Assembly: GCF_904846705.1 (NCBI RefSeq)
Contig: NZ_CAJHBS010000023.1
Location: 1-56,406 of the forward strand
Direction of reading: 5' to 3'
DNA length: 56,406 nucleotides
Source: Psychrobacter sp. Pi2-52
GTDB taxonomy: Bacteria > Pseudomonadota > Gammaproteobacteria > Pseudomonadales > Moraxellaceae
Positions 8,705 through 18,309 of the stretch are shown piece by piece. Each line of letters starts with the position of its first letter. Within the stretch, counting starts at the first letter, position 1. Below the pieces are notes generated by a model. That model searched no databases and was not told where the DNA came from. It saw only the letters and a list, made by a program, of their open reading frames with translations. A program made the position numbers and the translations under genes.

Positions 8705-10666
8705 TTACTCTCCACGACCCGCTTTTACTTCTTCAACCAAGTCATTAATTACCGAGCTATCGGCAAGCGTAGATAGATCGCCCAGTCCCACATATTGCCC
8801 TGCTGCAAGGTTACGCAAGATACGGCGCATGATTTTTCCTGAGCGCGTTTTTGGTAGTGCATCAACCATATAGATGGCATCTAAAGTCGCAATTGGTCCA
8901 ATCTCGGCACGCACATGGCGTTTTAATTCTGCTTTTAGATCGTCGGTCTTTTCTTCACCTGACTTTAGAATGATAAATGCACAGATACCTGTACCGCGTA
9001 TCTCATGCGGCATACCGACAATCGCAGCTTCAGCAGTTGCAGGGTGCGCAACCACGGCGCTCTCGATCTCTGCTGTGCCCAAGCGATGCCCTGCCACGTT
9101 GAGTACATCGTCGACACGACCAGTAATCCAGTAATGCCCATCTTCATCACGCTGAGCGCCATCACCCGTGAAATAATGACCCGGATAATCGCTAAAGTAA
9201 GTCTTCAAAAAGCGTGGATGGTCATTGTAGATAGTACGCATCTGCCCTGGCCAACCGCTACTGATCACCAAATTGCCTTCTGCAGGGCCTTCTAAAATCG
9301 CACCATCACTATCGACGACTTCTGGTTTGACACCATATAGCGGTGTCATTGCCGCGCCCGGTTTGAGATCGACCGTGCCTGGTATTGGCGCCATTAAGAT
9401 ACCACCAGTCTCGGTCTGCCACCATGTATCGACGATAGGACATTTACCATCACCGACGACATTGTAGTACCAGTCCCACGCTTCTGGGTTGATCGGCTCA
9501 CCGACCGACCCTAGCAGACGCAAACTAGAACGATCCGACTCACGAACAAAAGCATCGCCCTCTTTCATCATCGCGCGAATAGCTGTTGGGGCGGTATATA
9601 GGATAGTCACGTCATGCTTATCAATAATATGACCGATACGTGCCCATGTTGGATGTTCTGGCACACCTTCGAACATTACCGTCGTCGTACCATTGGCCAG
9701 TGGTGCATAGGTTGAGTACGTGTGGCCAGTAATCCAGCCCACATCTGCCGTACACCAATAGACGTCATCTTCTTTGATATCAAACACATCACGGAACGTT
9801 GAGATAGCATAGGTAATATAGCCGCCTGTAGTATGCACTACACCTTTTGGCTTACCTGTCGAACCAGAGGTATATAATAAGAATAGCGGGTCTTCGGCAT
9901 TCATGACTTCAGGCTCGCAGATCTCTGATTGACCATCGACCAAATTGTGGTACCACACATCACGGCGCCCACTCATCGGTATAGAGTTACCCGTACGATG
10001 AACGACGATGACTTTTTCGACACTCTCAGTACCATCCATGTCGAGTGCGTGATCGACATTGGCTTTGAGTGGTGTGTGCTTACCGCCGCGTAAACCTTCG
10101 TCAGCTGTGATAACAACTTTTGAGCGACTATCTATCAAGCGATTGCCCAGACTCTCGGCAGAAAAACCACCAAATACCACTGAATGCACCGCACCAATAC
10201 GCGCACATGCCAGCATCGCTACCATGGCTTCCGGTATCATCGGCATATACAAGGTGACACGATCACCTTTTACAACGCCAAGTTTGCGTAATGAATTACC
10301 TAAGCGGCAGACAGCTTCGTGCAACTCTTTAAAAGAGATGATTTTGTGCAGTGAAGGGTGATCACCTTCCCAGATGATAGCAGGCTTGTATGGGTTTTCT
10401 TCGAGGTGACGATCAAGACAGTTGACTGAAATATTCAGCTCACCATCCTCAAACCATTTGATGCTAAAATCGTCTAAGTCATAATTGACATTACTGACTT
10501 TGGTCGGTTTCTTTATCCAATCGATTAGCTCAGCGCGCTTCGCCCAAAAAGCATCACTTGCTTCTGTTGATTCGATGGATTGTCCGTAGTCTTTGAGGTA
10601 CTGTTCAGGTGTGGTATTGGCAGCAGCCATAAACTCGGCTGAGATAGGAAATGATTTCTGAGTCAT
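8705..10666 (-). CDS. acs: Acetyl-CoA synthetase (AMP-forming)
   Basis: This cytosolic enzyme activates acetate to acetyl-CoA through acetyl-AMP and allows growth on low acetate. It is full length at 653 residues (E. coli 652). Key motifs are the P-loop-like [18 protein letters not shown] near residue 265, [11 protein letters not shown] near 415, [13 protein letters not shown] near 500, and the regulatory acetylation site in [11 protein letters not shown] near 610. These separate it from propionyl-CoA and medium-chain synthetases. A ribosome-binding AAGGGA lies 12 bases upstream of the start. The promoter region 10667-11117 is shared with the divergent flavoprotein gene. Confidence 0.97.
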   Translation of the reverse strand: MTQKSFPISAEFMAAANTTPEQYLKDYGQSIESTEASDAFWAKRAELIDWIKKPTKVSNVNYDLDDFSIKWFEDGELNISVNCLDRHLEENPYKPAIIWEGDHPSLHKIISFKELHEAVCRLGNSLRKLGVVKGDRVTLYMPMIPEAMVAMLACARIGAVHSVVFGGFSAESLGNRLIDSRSKVVITADEGLRGGKHTPLKANVDHALDMDGTESVEKVIVVHRTGNSIPMSGRRDVWYHNLVDGQSEICEPEVMNAEDPLFLLYTSGSTGKPKGVVHTTGGYITYAISTFRDVFDIKEDDVYWCTADVGWITGHTYSTYAPLANGTTTVMFEGVPEHPTWARIGHIIDKHDVTILYTAPTAIRAMMKEGDAFVRESDRSSLRLLGSVGEPINPEAWDWYYNVVGDGKCPIVDTWWQTETGGILMAPIPGTVDLKPGAAMTPLYGVKPEVVDSDGAILEGPAEGNLVISSGWPGQMRTIYNDHPRFLKTYFSDYPGHYFTGDGAQRDEDGHYWITGRVDDVLNVAGHRLGTAEIESAVVAHPATAEAAIVGMPHEIRGTGICAFIILKSGEEKTDDLKAELKRHVRAEIGPIATLDAIYMVDALPKTRSGKIMRRILRNLAAGQYVGLGDLSTLADSSVINDLVEEVKAGRGE

Positions 10667-11117
10667 AGTATTTGGTCCCTTTTAATTATTATGACCTACA
10701 TGGGTGTTCGTCTATGACGCGCCCCATGTAAGCAATAAGAGTCATCTTCCATAATGTGTGACGCTCATCGTTAGTTTGACAAATAAGCGTGACCGTTGCA
10801 AGACATCAAAAGCCAAACATAACAATTTCACTGTACATCTGTATGTTTAGATAATTATATTAGTACTTATACTGGTACGTATAATGCTATTTATAGGGGC
10901 AGCTATCATAACGATAGTACTAAAATGACAGCTGGTTGTGATCACACGGTAACAGCGTATGGCTTAGGGCATTTAATCCTTGTAACCTTTAGTGAAATAT
11001 GGAAAATAGCTACACTAAACATACTGCTTCATTTAACAAAATGTCAGCCGCGTTTTTAATAAAAACAATGCTTGGCCTGGTTATACTTTTTTCACCCCAT
11101 CGTTTTACGAGACCGCA
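10667..11117. promoter_or_regulatory. Divergent promoter region of acs and the BaiN-type gene, with an inverted repeat
   Basis: The 451-bp gap contains no gene. At 10867-10884 there is a perfect inverted repeat, TTATAC and GTATAA around a 6-bp TGGTAC spacer. It could be a dimeric operator or just part of a -10 region. I cannot link it to a known acs regulator. Confidence 0.35.
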
Positions 11118-12401
11118 ATGACTAATCAACGCAATGCACAAAACCATACTCACTATGACGTCATTATCATCGGCGCTGGCGCTTCAGGATTGTATTGTGC
11201 GCTCACTGCTGGTCGCCGCGGCCGCCGTGTCTTGGTGTTGGATCATGCCAATAAAGCTGGCAAGAAGATTTTGATGTCGGGTGGTGGGCGCTGCAACTTC
11301 ACCAATTACTTTGTAGAGCCTGAACATTTTATTGGTGCCAATCCCCACTTCTGCAAATCAGCACTGAGTCGTTATCCAAGTTGGGAGTTTATCGGCATGG
11401 TAGAGTCGCATAAGATTGCCTATCATGAACGCGAACACGGTCAGCTGTTCTGTGATAACTCGGCACAAGACATCTTATCTATGCTCCTAGATGAATGCAC
11501 GACTGTAGGCGTACAAGTAAAGCTTAATGCTCAGATTGATCACGTTAAAACTGCTGCTCATGATAACGGTGAGCGCTTTTATCTAACGACGAGCAAAAAG
11601 CTTGGTAAAAAAGACATTGCGAACGTCACTCAATCTTCGCAGACAGGCTATAGCTGCGAGTCTTTAGTCATCGCCACTGGTGGACTATCTATCCCGACCA
11701 TGGGCGCAAGCGGCTTGGGTTATGAAGTGGCGCAGCAGTTCGGGCATACTCTTGTGCCTACTGACGCTAGCCTTGTACCCTTTACCTTCACTGACAAAAC
11801 AGGCGAGCTTATCCGTGCTTTGGCTGGTATCAGTCTGCCAGTTATTGCCAGTAATGAGCGTATCTCTTTTAAATTGCCCGTCCTATTTACCCATCGTGGT
11901 CTCTCTGGCCCTGCCATGCTACAGCTCTCCAACTATTGGCAGACTGGGGAAACCATCAGTATCAATCTGTTGCCTGAAATAGACGTCACTGAGCTTTTAC
12001 TTGCTCGCAAAAAGTCACATCCACGCCAGCTTATTCGTACCGTATTGGCAGAAAACACAGATAATGCATTACCCAAGAAGCTATTAGCAGCACTACAGAC
12101 GCATCTGTGGGAAGACATCAAAGATACCGAGCTTGCCAATATAAAAGACGAGCGCCTTACTGAATTGGGCGCGACAATCAATGGCTGGCGACTCAAACCC
12201 TCTGGTACTGAAGGCTACCGTACCGCTGAGGTCACACGCGGCGGCGTCAAAACTGATGAGGTTTCTTCAAAAACGATGCAAAGCAATTTACAAGACGGCT
12301 TATACTTTATCGGTGAGGTGCTCGATGTGACTGGCTGGCTTGGCGGCTATAACTTTCAATGGGCTTGGGCGAGTGGTTTTGTGAGTGGTGAGACCGTCTA
12401 A
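11118..12401 (+). CDS. NAD(P)/FAD-dependent oxidoreductase, BaiN/YhiN (HI0933) family
   Basis: This is a 427-residue flavoprotein of the HI0933 family. It opens with a Rossmann motif GAGASGLYCALTAGRRG near residues 20-36 and the family hallmark KKILMSGGGRCNFTN near 50-64. The C-terminus shows GLYFIGEVLDVTGWLGGYN, the second FAD contact, close to LGGYNFQWAWASG. Family members are widespread and mostly uncharacterised. BaiN of gut Clostridium acts on bile acids, but that activity should not be carried over here. The start is supported by family length rather than by a clear ribosome-binding site. It is a single-gene unit, transcribed away from acs. Confidence 0.88.
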   Translation: MTNQRNAQNHTHYDVIIIGAGASGLYCALTAGRRGRRVLVLDHANKAGKKILMSGGGRCNFTNYFVEPEHFIGANPHFCKSALSRYPSWEFIGMVESHKIAYHEREHGQLFCDNSAQDILSMLLDECTTVGVQVKLNAQIDHVKTAAHDNGERFYLTTSKKLGKKDIANVTQSSQTGYSCESLVIATGGLSIPTMGASGLGYEVAQQFGHTLVPTDASLVPFTFTDKTGELIRALAGISLPVIASNERISFKLPVLFTHRGLSGPAMLQLSNYWQTGETISINLLPEIDVTELLLARKKSHPRQLIRTVLAENTDNALPKKLLAALQTHLWEDIKDTELANIKDERLTELGATINGWRLKPSGTEGYRTAEVTRGGVKTDEVSSKTMQSNLQDGLYFIGEVLDVTGWLGGYNFQWAWASGFVSGETV

Positions 12402-12566
12402 TCATGGACACTTATAAGTGTTTAACATTTGCTTAATCGCTGCTGACAGCACTAGGAATGAAATAGTAATAAAAACTCATACAATCTACTCTTATATTCA
12501 TAGTAGTATTACTTAATAATAGCTTTTCTATTGATAGTAATTCTAATTAGACTAATGAGGTGACCC

Positions 12567-13532
12567 ATGCGTTCAATTAAACACATTCACGGTGAAAAAG
12601 AGTCGCACTGGGTAGGTGACGGCTTTTTTGTAAAAACTCTGATCAGTCATTTAGATGACAATCCAGACCTTAATTATAGCCATACTGATCCTTTCTTATT
12701 ATTAGATTATGCCAAGCCAACAACGTTTTCACCCAATCCCTCTTATAAAATGCAGCCACATGGCGTTGGTCAACACCCACATAAAGGTTTTGAAACTGTC
12801 ACCATTGCTTATGCAGGTGAGATTAGTCATGTAGATTCGACAGGTGGGCGCGGTGATATTTTAGAAGGTGATGTACAGTGGATGACTGCTGGTCGCGGTA
12901 TTCTGCACGAAGAGTTCCACTCTGAAGCCTTTGGGCAACGTGGTGGTATATTTAGTATGGTGCAGTTATGGGTCAACTTGCCAAGGGCCCATAAACTGAC
13001 CGACCCAAAATACCAATCTATCAAACGTGCTGATATGCCTATCGTTGATCTGATAGACAATAGCGACGAGCAAACTGTCATTGGCCAAGCTGCCATTATT
13101 GCCGGTGACTGGCATGGGATAGCGGGAGCAGCAACGACCTTTACGCCAGTCAATATGTGGGATATTGAGCTACATACAGCAGGTACAACCACGCTACAAG
13201 TACCGAAAACGCACAATACCCTACTCCTGGTACAAGAAGGTCAAATATTGGTCAACGGTACAGCCGTCAGCGCAGGCAGCCTAATTGAATTTTCAGCGCC
13301 TATTCGAAATCATGTAGGCACTCAATCTGAACATTCATCATTACCTGCTACTGATACTATCGAATTGACCTACCCTGCAACTACCACTGAGGCTACTCCT
13401 ATCAAATTGCTACTGCTAAGCGGCGAGCCAATCGGAGAACCAGTCGCAGGTCATGGTCCTTTTGTCATGAACACCCAAGAAGAACTGCGTCAAACGTTCC
13501 GTGATTATCAAACAGGCAATTTTGGATATTAA
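12567..13532 (+). CDS. Pirin family protein (bicupin)
   Basis: This is a 321-residue two-cupin protein. The N-terminal cupin carries the pirin metal site HPHKGFETVT near residue 71 and HEEFHSE near 112, which supply the three His and one Glu that hold iron. The C-terminal half has the pirin_C pattern ending in SGEPIGEPVAGHGPFVMNT. Bacterial pirins include quercetin 2,3-dioxygenases and regulators that bind metabolic enzymes; which applies here cannot be read from sequence. The start follows a good GAGGTGA ribosome-binding site. A strong terminator follows. Confidence 0.9.
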   Translation: MRSIKHIHGEKESHWVGDGFFVKTLISHLDDNPDLNYSHTDPFLLLDYAKPTTFSPNPSYKMQPHGVGQHPHKGFETVTIAYAGEISHVDSTGGRGDILEGDVQWMTAGRGILHEEFHSEAFGQRGGIFSMVQLWVNLPRAHKLTDPKYQSIKRADMPIVDLIDNSDEQTVIGQAAIIAGDWHGIAGAATTFTPVNMWDIELHTAGTTTLQVPKTHNTLLLVQEGQILVNGTAVSAGSLIEFSAPIRNHVGTQSEHSSLPATDTIELTYPATTTEATPIKLLLLSGEPIGEPVAGHGPFVMNTQEELRQTFRDYQTGNFGY

Positions 13533-13549
13533 TCAAAATAAATGCGTAA

Positions 13550-13589
13550 AAAAAAGCCCTCTAACTATCGATAGTCAAAGGGCTTTTTT
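13550..13589 (+). terminator. Intrinsic terminator between convergent genes
   Basis: AAAAAAGCCCT and AGGGCTTTTTT enclose an 18-nt loop that itself contains the palindrome ACTATCGATAGT. A and T runs on both sides make it bidirectional, serving the pirin gene and the leftward ene-reductase. Confidence 0.85.
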
Positions 13590-13638
13590 ATAACGCGTTT
13601 GTCTGCCTATTCAGTGATACTGACGGATGGATAATTGC

Positions 13639-14742
13639 TTACACTTCATTCATAAACGGATAATCAGTGTAGCCAACCGTGCTGCCACCATAGAAGCTCT
13701 CTGGATGCTGCTCGTTGAGCGGTGCGCCCTCTTGAATACGTTCAGCGAGATCAGGGTTGGCAATATAATCACGACCGAATGCTACCGCATCGATATAGCC
13801 TGCTTTGATGTTCTTCTCAGCTTTGTCCGCATCATAGCCACCCGCCGCGATGATGGTCTGATCGAACGCATCACGGACACGCTGACGGAACTCATCGCTA
13901 TACGGCGTACCACCTGCCCAATCTGGCTCTGACAGATGCAAATACATTAGACCACGCTTATTGATTTGTTCAATCAGCCAAATGTTATCGTCTTCTTCGT
14001 AGCCTCCCTCAACATTGTTGAATGTGCCCAGTGGCGAGATACGAATACCAATATGATCTGCATCCCAAGCATCCACACATGCATCGATAACATCTAAGGT
14101 CAGACGCGCGCGGTTTTCGCGGCTGCCACCGTATTCATCGTCACGCTGATTGGTATGCTCGGCCCAAAACTGATGCAGCAAATAACCATGCGCGCCATGA
14201 ATCTCAATACCATCAAACCCCGCTTCCTGCGCGCACTTGGTTGCATGCGCAAAGTCAGTAACCACTTGCTGAATCTCATCAAGACTGGCTGGGCGCGGCG
14301 GCGTGGCATCCGCGCGAATGGCTTGGTTGTCACTATCACGCAATGAGGTACGGATACCTACATCGACATCTGAGGCTGAAATTGGCGCACGGCGTTCAGG
14401 TTGTACGCTTTCATGTGAGACAAGTCCTGTGTGCCATAGCTGGACGACGATCTTACCACCTTTGGCATGGACATTGTCAACGATGGCTTTCCATGCAGTG
14501 ACTTGATCTTGAGTATGTAGCCCTGGTGCGCCTGCATAGCCTTTTGCTTGAAACGATACTTGCGTTGCCTCAGTGATGACAAGGCCCGCCCCTGCACGCT
14601 GCGAGTAGTACTCTGCTGCCCATGTGATAGGGACATCGCCTGGCTCAACGGCACGCAGACGTGTCAGTGGGGCCATCATAATGCGGTTTTTTAGCGTTTG
14701 TGTGCCCATTTTTACAGGCTCAAATAAAATATCGTGTGCCAT
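13639..14742 (-). CDS. Alkene reductase, old yellow enzyme family (NemA-like)
   Basis: This FMN enzyme reduces activated C=C bonds (enals, maleimides, nitro compounds) with NAD(P)H in the cytoplasm. The 367-residue length and motifs fit the classical NemA group: MMAPLTRLRA near residue 21, VQLWHTGLVSHES near 100, the catalytic histidine pair in HGAHGYLLHQF near 184-194, and DEYGGSRENRARL. A C-terminal AAGGYD segment contributes to phosphate binding of FMN. It is one of three OYE-fold enzymes in this window, the others being fadH and the gene at 55067. It has no regulator next to it. Confidence 0.9.
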   Translation of the reverse strand: MAHDILFEPVKMGTQTLKNRIMMAPLTRLRAVEPGDVPITWAAEYYSQRAGAGLVITEATQVSFQAKGYAGAPGLHTQDQVTAWKAIVDNVHAKGGKIVVQLWHTGLVSHESVQPERRAPISASDVDVGIRTSLRDSDNQAIRADATPPRPASLDEIQQVVTDFAHATKCAQEAGFDGIEIHGAHGYLLHQFWAEHTNQRDDEYGGSRENRARLTLDVIDACVDAWDADHIGIRISPLGTFNNVEGGYEEDDNIWLIEQINKRGLMYLHLSEPDWAGGTPYSDEFRQRVRDAFDQTIIAAGGYDADKAEKNIKAGYIDAVAFGRDYIANPDLAERIQEGAPLNEQHPESFYGGSTVGYTDYPFMNEV

Positions 14743-14944
14743 AATCTGTCCTATTGGTTATTGTCGCTATTTATGATCTTTAGTTATAGCAACCATCATT
14801 CATACTGATTATTATCGAATGCTGTTTAGAAAAACTTATAATATCATTAGTAAATCTACGTTTAGCGCCTACCTTTATAGGGAACAGATTTCATTATTCC
14901 AAGCAATATTTACAAACAGATACAACAATATTCACCTATACAAA

Positions 14945-14969
14945 TCTTCGTATCTGTTTACTACGAAGA
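14945..14969 (-). terminator. Probable terminator of the DMT exporter gene
   Basis: An 8-bp perfect stem (TCTTCGTA, 14945-14952; TACGAAGA, 14962-14969) lies 15 bases past the stop codon. The following T tract on the minus strand is short, so this is a weak call. Confidence 0.5.
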
Positions 14970-14983
14970 CTGTTTACTAAGCC

Positions 14984-15913
14984 TTAAATACTGTTCGTCT
15001 GGGTCTTGTCTTTTGGCTTTAGCATTTTCTTAATTGATAGCTCTAATGACAGATATGTGCCGATCAATATCACAATCGAACCAATGATAGCTTGTATATT
15101 TAGCGCCTCGCCAAGCAATAGATACCCTAAAATAATAGCAAAAATTGGGATGACTAAAGTAATACTGGTGGCGCGCGTCGGGCCAATATTTTTAATCAGC
15201 TGATTCATAAAGATAAGGGCAATGGCGGTCGAAAATACACCGATACAGATCACGGATACCCACGCCTTTATGCTGATATCTTTACCATAAGGGAACTCAT
15301 TAAAAGCCACAGGCAGCATAATAATACTACCGATAATGAGCGAGCCTGCAGTGATAGCGACTGGCGATACTTCGTACAGGTAGTTCTTGGTGATGTTGGC
15401 CCCAAGCGCATAACCCACACAGGCCAGTAGTGCGTAACCCATTGGTAGTAGCCCTTCGACCAACCCTTTGCCTGGCTCGCCGCCACCAAACAAGCTTTCG
15501 CTCATCAGTATGATTACCCCGATCACCCCGATCACCAAACCTAGTGCTTGTTTTTTTGATAGCCTATCTTTAAAAAAGACTCTGGCGATAAAACCACTCA
15601 TCATCGGCACAGAGGCATTTAGTACGGCTAGCACGCCTGCGTTCACTGACTGCGCGGAAAACGAGAACAACACAAAAGGCAGCGCTGCTGAAAACAAGCC
15701 AACGAGCGCTAGCATTTTCCAATGCTCCTTGATGCCTACTCTGTTTTTCTTATTGAGCAATACAAAGACCAACATGACCAATCCGGCGAATATCACACGC
15801 AAGCTGGCGAATGCCAATGAGCCAAACTCAGGCACGCCAATACGATAAAAAACGAAAGAGAGTGACCACATAAAAGAGAGCGTCACAAAGATGATGAGGT
15901 CACGGTTGGTCAT
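14984..15913 (-). CDS. DMT-superfamily transporter (EamA family)
   Basis: This is a 309-residue inner-membrane protein with about ten hydrophobic segments arranged as two EamA repeats (roughly residues 5-135 and 158-290). The first repeat holds AVLNASVPMMSGFIARVFFKD and the second the matching TSITLVIPIFAIILGYLLLGE, typical of metabolite exporters in the drug/metabolite superfamily. Substrate cannot be predicted; family members export amino acids, purines or toxic metabolites. The tail (KKMLKPKDKTQTNSI) is basic and cytoplasmic. It is not in an operon with its neighbours. Confidence 0.88.
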   Translation of the reverse strand: MTNRDLIIFVTLSFMWSLSFVFYRIGVPEFGSLAFASLRVIFAGLVMLVFVLLNKKNRVGIKEHWKMLALVGLFSAALPFVLFSFSAQSVNAGVLAVLNASVPMMSGFIARVFFKDRLSKKQALGLVIGVIGVIILMSESLFGGGEPGKGLVEGLLPMGYALLACVGYALGANITKNYLYEVSPVAITAGSLIIGSIIMLPVAFNEFPYGKDISIKAWVSVICIGVFSTAIALIFMNQLIKNIGPTRATSITLVIPIFAIILGYLLLGEALNIQAIIGSIVILIGTYLSLELSIKKMLKPKDKTQTNSI

Positions 15914-16518
15914 TGGGTAATCCTATTAAGCGCTTAGACTGCGTTTACCAACTCGTGTCGGTCATAAGCGTCTGATGCGTTGTAAAAATTATCATGTGAT
16001 TAAAAACTCATGATGATAACTTTTTAATTGTTTGATGGGTAATTTTTTATAAAATTTATAGTGAGTTTTTATCCACTTATTGATTTTTTTAGCACAGTTT
16101 TAAGGTTTTCACCTTTTTGATAATCTGTAAATTTGGACAAATCCCTTTTATTGAGCACCATACAGTAAGCAGCGCCTATCCTATATTTCTTATACTTTAG
16201 CCTATTCCAGCACCTTTCTATTCACATACTAAAGAACTCCAAAGTCATCCTTAAGTAAGTCATCCGTTCAATATCTACAAAAACAGATTCACGGTCATAG
16301 TAAATCCTACTTATAGCACTACTCTATAACAGCTACTCTTAATAATACTGTTGTTAAAAGTAGCTCTGATAAATCAATTCAAGTTTTACTTAAAATATAT
16401 TAGTTGATATTTGTTTACTAATTTTCTAATATCTACAAGGTATTGGTTAGTATTTGGCAATACAAAAAATAGATGGCAAACATCATTAGTAGGATTTATA
16501 AATTATTGAGGAATGATT
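15914..16518. other. AT-rich intergenic region, no gene seen
   Basis: About 600 bp between two divergent genes. It is strongly AT-rich, with no supported reading frame, tRNA, strong hairpin or repeat. It should contain the promoters of the exporter and of the small secreted protein. Confidence 0.5.
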
Positions 16519-16932
16519 ATGAAAAGGATAGCGTTATTTATCGGTATGATGTCAGTTGCAACGGCAGGTTTTTGCGGGGTTGGTCAGTTCTCAGATGAGA
16601 CCACTTGCTATATTTATAAACAAGATAAACTGCAAAAAAAGCTGAACTGTCAGTATGAGGGCGCTGAGGGTGCAGCGATGAGTTATAGTTTTAGACAGGT
16701 CTCCTACAACCTGCCAGGATTTGGCAAAATGGCAACCTCTACCAGCGCAAACTATAACGACCGTAATGAAGTGACTGGATGGACGACCACCGTCAATGAC
16801 GAGCCCGCGATCATCAGATATCGTCTGCCAACCAATCAGCGTATCGTCAGTGATGCTTATGCGCAGTCTGGTAAAGCAGTTATGCAATGTTATCTTAGTA
16901 CAAAATCGCAGTGGGAGATTTGTGCTAAATAG
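16519..16932 (+). CDS. Small secreted hypothetical protein
   Basis: This is a protein of 137 residues that I do not recognise. It opens with a signal peptide: KR, then a hydrophobic core LFIGMMSVATAG, with cleavage likely near residue 18-19 before the mature domain. The mature part has four cysteines in two pairs (CYIYKQDKLQKKLNC near the start, CYLSTKSQWEIC at the end), suggesting two periplasmic disulfides. The start at 16519 is preferred because the GAGGA ribosome-binding site sits 5-6 bases ahead of it; the ATG at 16513 overlaps that site. The gene is isolated in a large AT-rich gap. Confidence 0.7.
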   Translation: MKRIALFIGMMSVATAGFCGVGQFSDETTCYIYKQDKLQKKLNCQYEGAEGAAMSYSFRQVSYNLPGFGKMATSTSANYNDRNEVTGWTTTVNDEPAIIRYRLPTNQRIVSDAYAQSGKAVMQCYLSTKSQWEICAK

Positions 16933-16967
16933 AACAAAGTATTCTCAAAATTTATTGTTTTAAACTG

Positions 16968-17001
16968 TAATAAAGCTGAGCGTTTTGCTTGGCTTTTATT
17001 A
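16968..17001 (+). terminator. Possible terminator after the small secreted protein gene
   Basis: TAATAAAGC and GCTTTTATTA can pair imperfectly around a loop of about 14 nt. The stem is AT-rich, so confidence is low. Confidence 0.35.
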
Positions 17002-17220
17002 CCGCCCGCTAAAAACTGAAGCATCAACCTTAGCGCCCTTTTCTATGAAATTTTTTCACCGTTGTTTCTATATGCTCAACGTCTTCACCACTGTCAAAGC
17101 CACTGATAAAATCAACCTCCCTGTTAGACAGCCATTGAATTATAAGCTTGCATCAGTAAGAATGATGCTACCTACTCATAAAACCTGTTCACCAACCCAG
17201 TTTATTAAAGAGTCAAATAC

Positions 17221-18225
17221 ATGAAACTGCGCATTCTAAAATCTGCTGTGACCAATCCTTGGTTTAATCTTGCCACCGAGGATTGGATATTTAATACGCT
17301 CAATCCCGACTCGCATACCCTATTTTTATGGCGTAACTCTGAGACCGTGGTTATTGGACGCTCACAAAATCCATGGGTAGAGTGCAAAACCGACAAAATG
17401 GAAGCAGACGATGTGTTTTTAGCACGGCGTCAGAGCGGCGGCGGCGCAGTATTCCATGACTTGGGTAATACCAATTTTACTTTTTTATCGCCCAGTGATG
17501 CTTACGATCAAGAAGCAAACTTCACCGTCATCATCAATGCGCTTAAGAAACTCGGCATAGACGCCACGCTGTCTGGTCGTAACGATATGCAGGTCGGCGA
17601 CCGCAAAATATCGGGTAGCGCATTTAGACATGCAGCCGATCGCAGCTTTCATCATGGCACATTGCTGGTCAATGCCAATATGCAAAAGCTTGGCGACTAT
17701 CTGAACCCGCATCCGCTAAAGCTGAAAGCAAAAGGCATCAAATCTGTGCGCGCTCGCGTGGCAAACTTGGTAGATTTTAATGAGGCTATCAATCACGAGA
17801 CCTTGTCTGATGCGATTATCGAAGCGTTCTGTGAATATCATGGAGAGACTGCACAGGTCGAGCAATTAGATGAAGCTAGCCTTGCTAAGCAGCCCACTCT
17901 AAACGCTTACTATCAGCAGATGGCAGACTGGGATTGGCGCTTTGGTAAAACGCCTGAGTTCACCCATCATATTGAGACGCGCTTTGATTGGGGCATGATG
18001 GATGTGCATATGGATGTGAAGCAAGCGATGATTACCGAAGTTGTCATCTTCTCTGATGCGCTAAATGTTGAGCTTATCGACCTGCTTAAGAATACATTGA
18101 CTGGTGTTAAATATAATAAGCCTGAGATTAAAAACAAGCTCGATGACCTAACAAAAGCACAACCTGAGTTGGCAGCGCAAGTTAGTGATTTTGAGCAGTG
18201 GTTGGTTGGTGAGATGGAAGGTTAA
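17221..18225 (+). CDS. lplA: Lipoate--protein ligase
   Basis: This cytosolic enzyme activates free lipoate to lipoyl-AMP and attaches it to the E2 and GcvH proteins. It is full length (334 residues, E. coli 338). The lipoate-binding loop RRQSGGGAVFHDLGN lies near residue 63-77 and KISGSAFR, with the catalytic lysine, near 123. The C-terminal accessory domain (residues about 245-334) is present, including the HIETRFDWGMMDVHMDV region. ATG lies right after an AT-rich leader without an obvious ribosome-binding site, but the family N-terminus matches here. Confidence 0.93.
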   Translation: MKLRILKSAVTNPWFNLATEDWIFNTLNPDSHTLFLWRNSETVVIGRSQNPWVECKTDKMEADDVFLARRQSGGGAVFHDLGNTNFTFLSPSDAYDQEANFTVIINALKKLGIDATLSGRNDMQVGDRKISGSAFRHAADRSFHHGTLLVNANMQKLGDYLNPHPLKLKAKGIKSVRARVANLVDFNEAINHETLSDAIIEAFCEYHGETAQVEQLDEASLAKQPTLNAYYQQMADWDWRFGKTPEFTHHIETRFDWGMMDVHMDVKQAMITEVVIFSDALNVELIDLLKNTLTGVKYNKPEIKNKLDDLTKAQPELAAQVSDFEQWLVGEMEG

Positions 18226-18309
18226 CTTTTAGTGTGTTGAGAAAATGAGATTTTCTGTAGGATGGCTGTCCTAGCCCAATTTGACAAACTTGATAGTTAA
18301 AGGAAAAAC

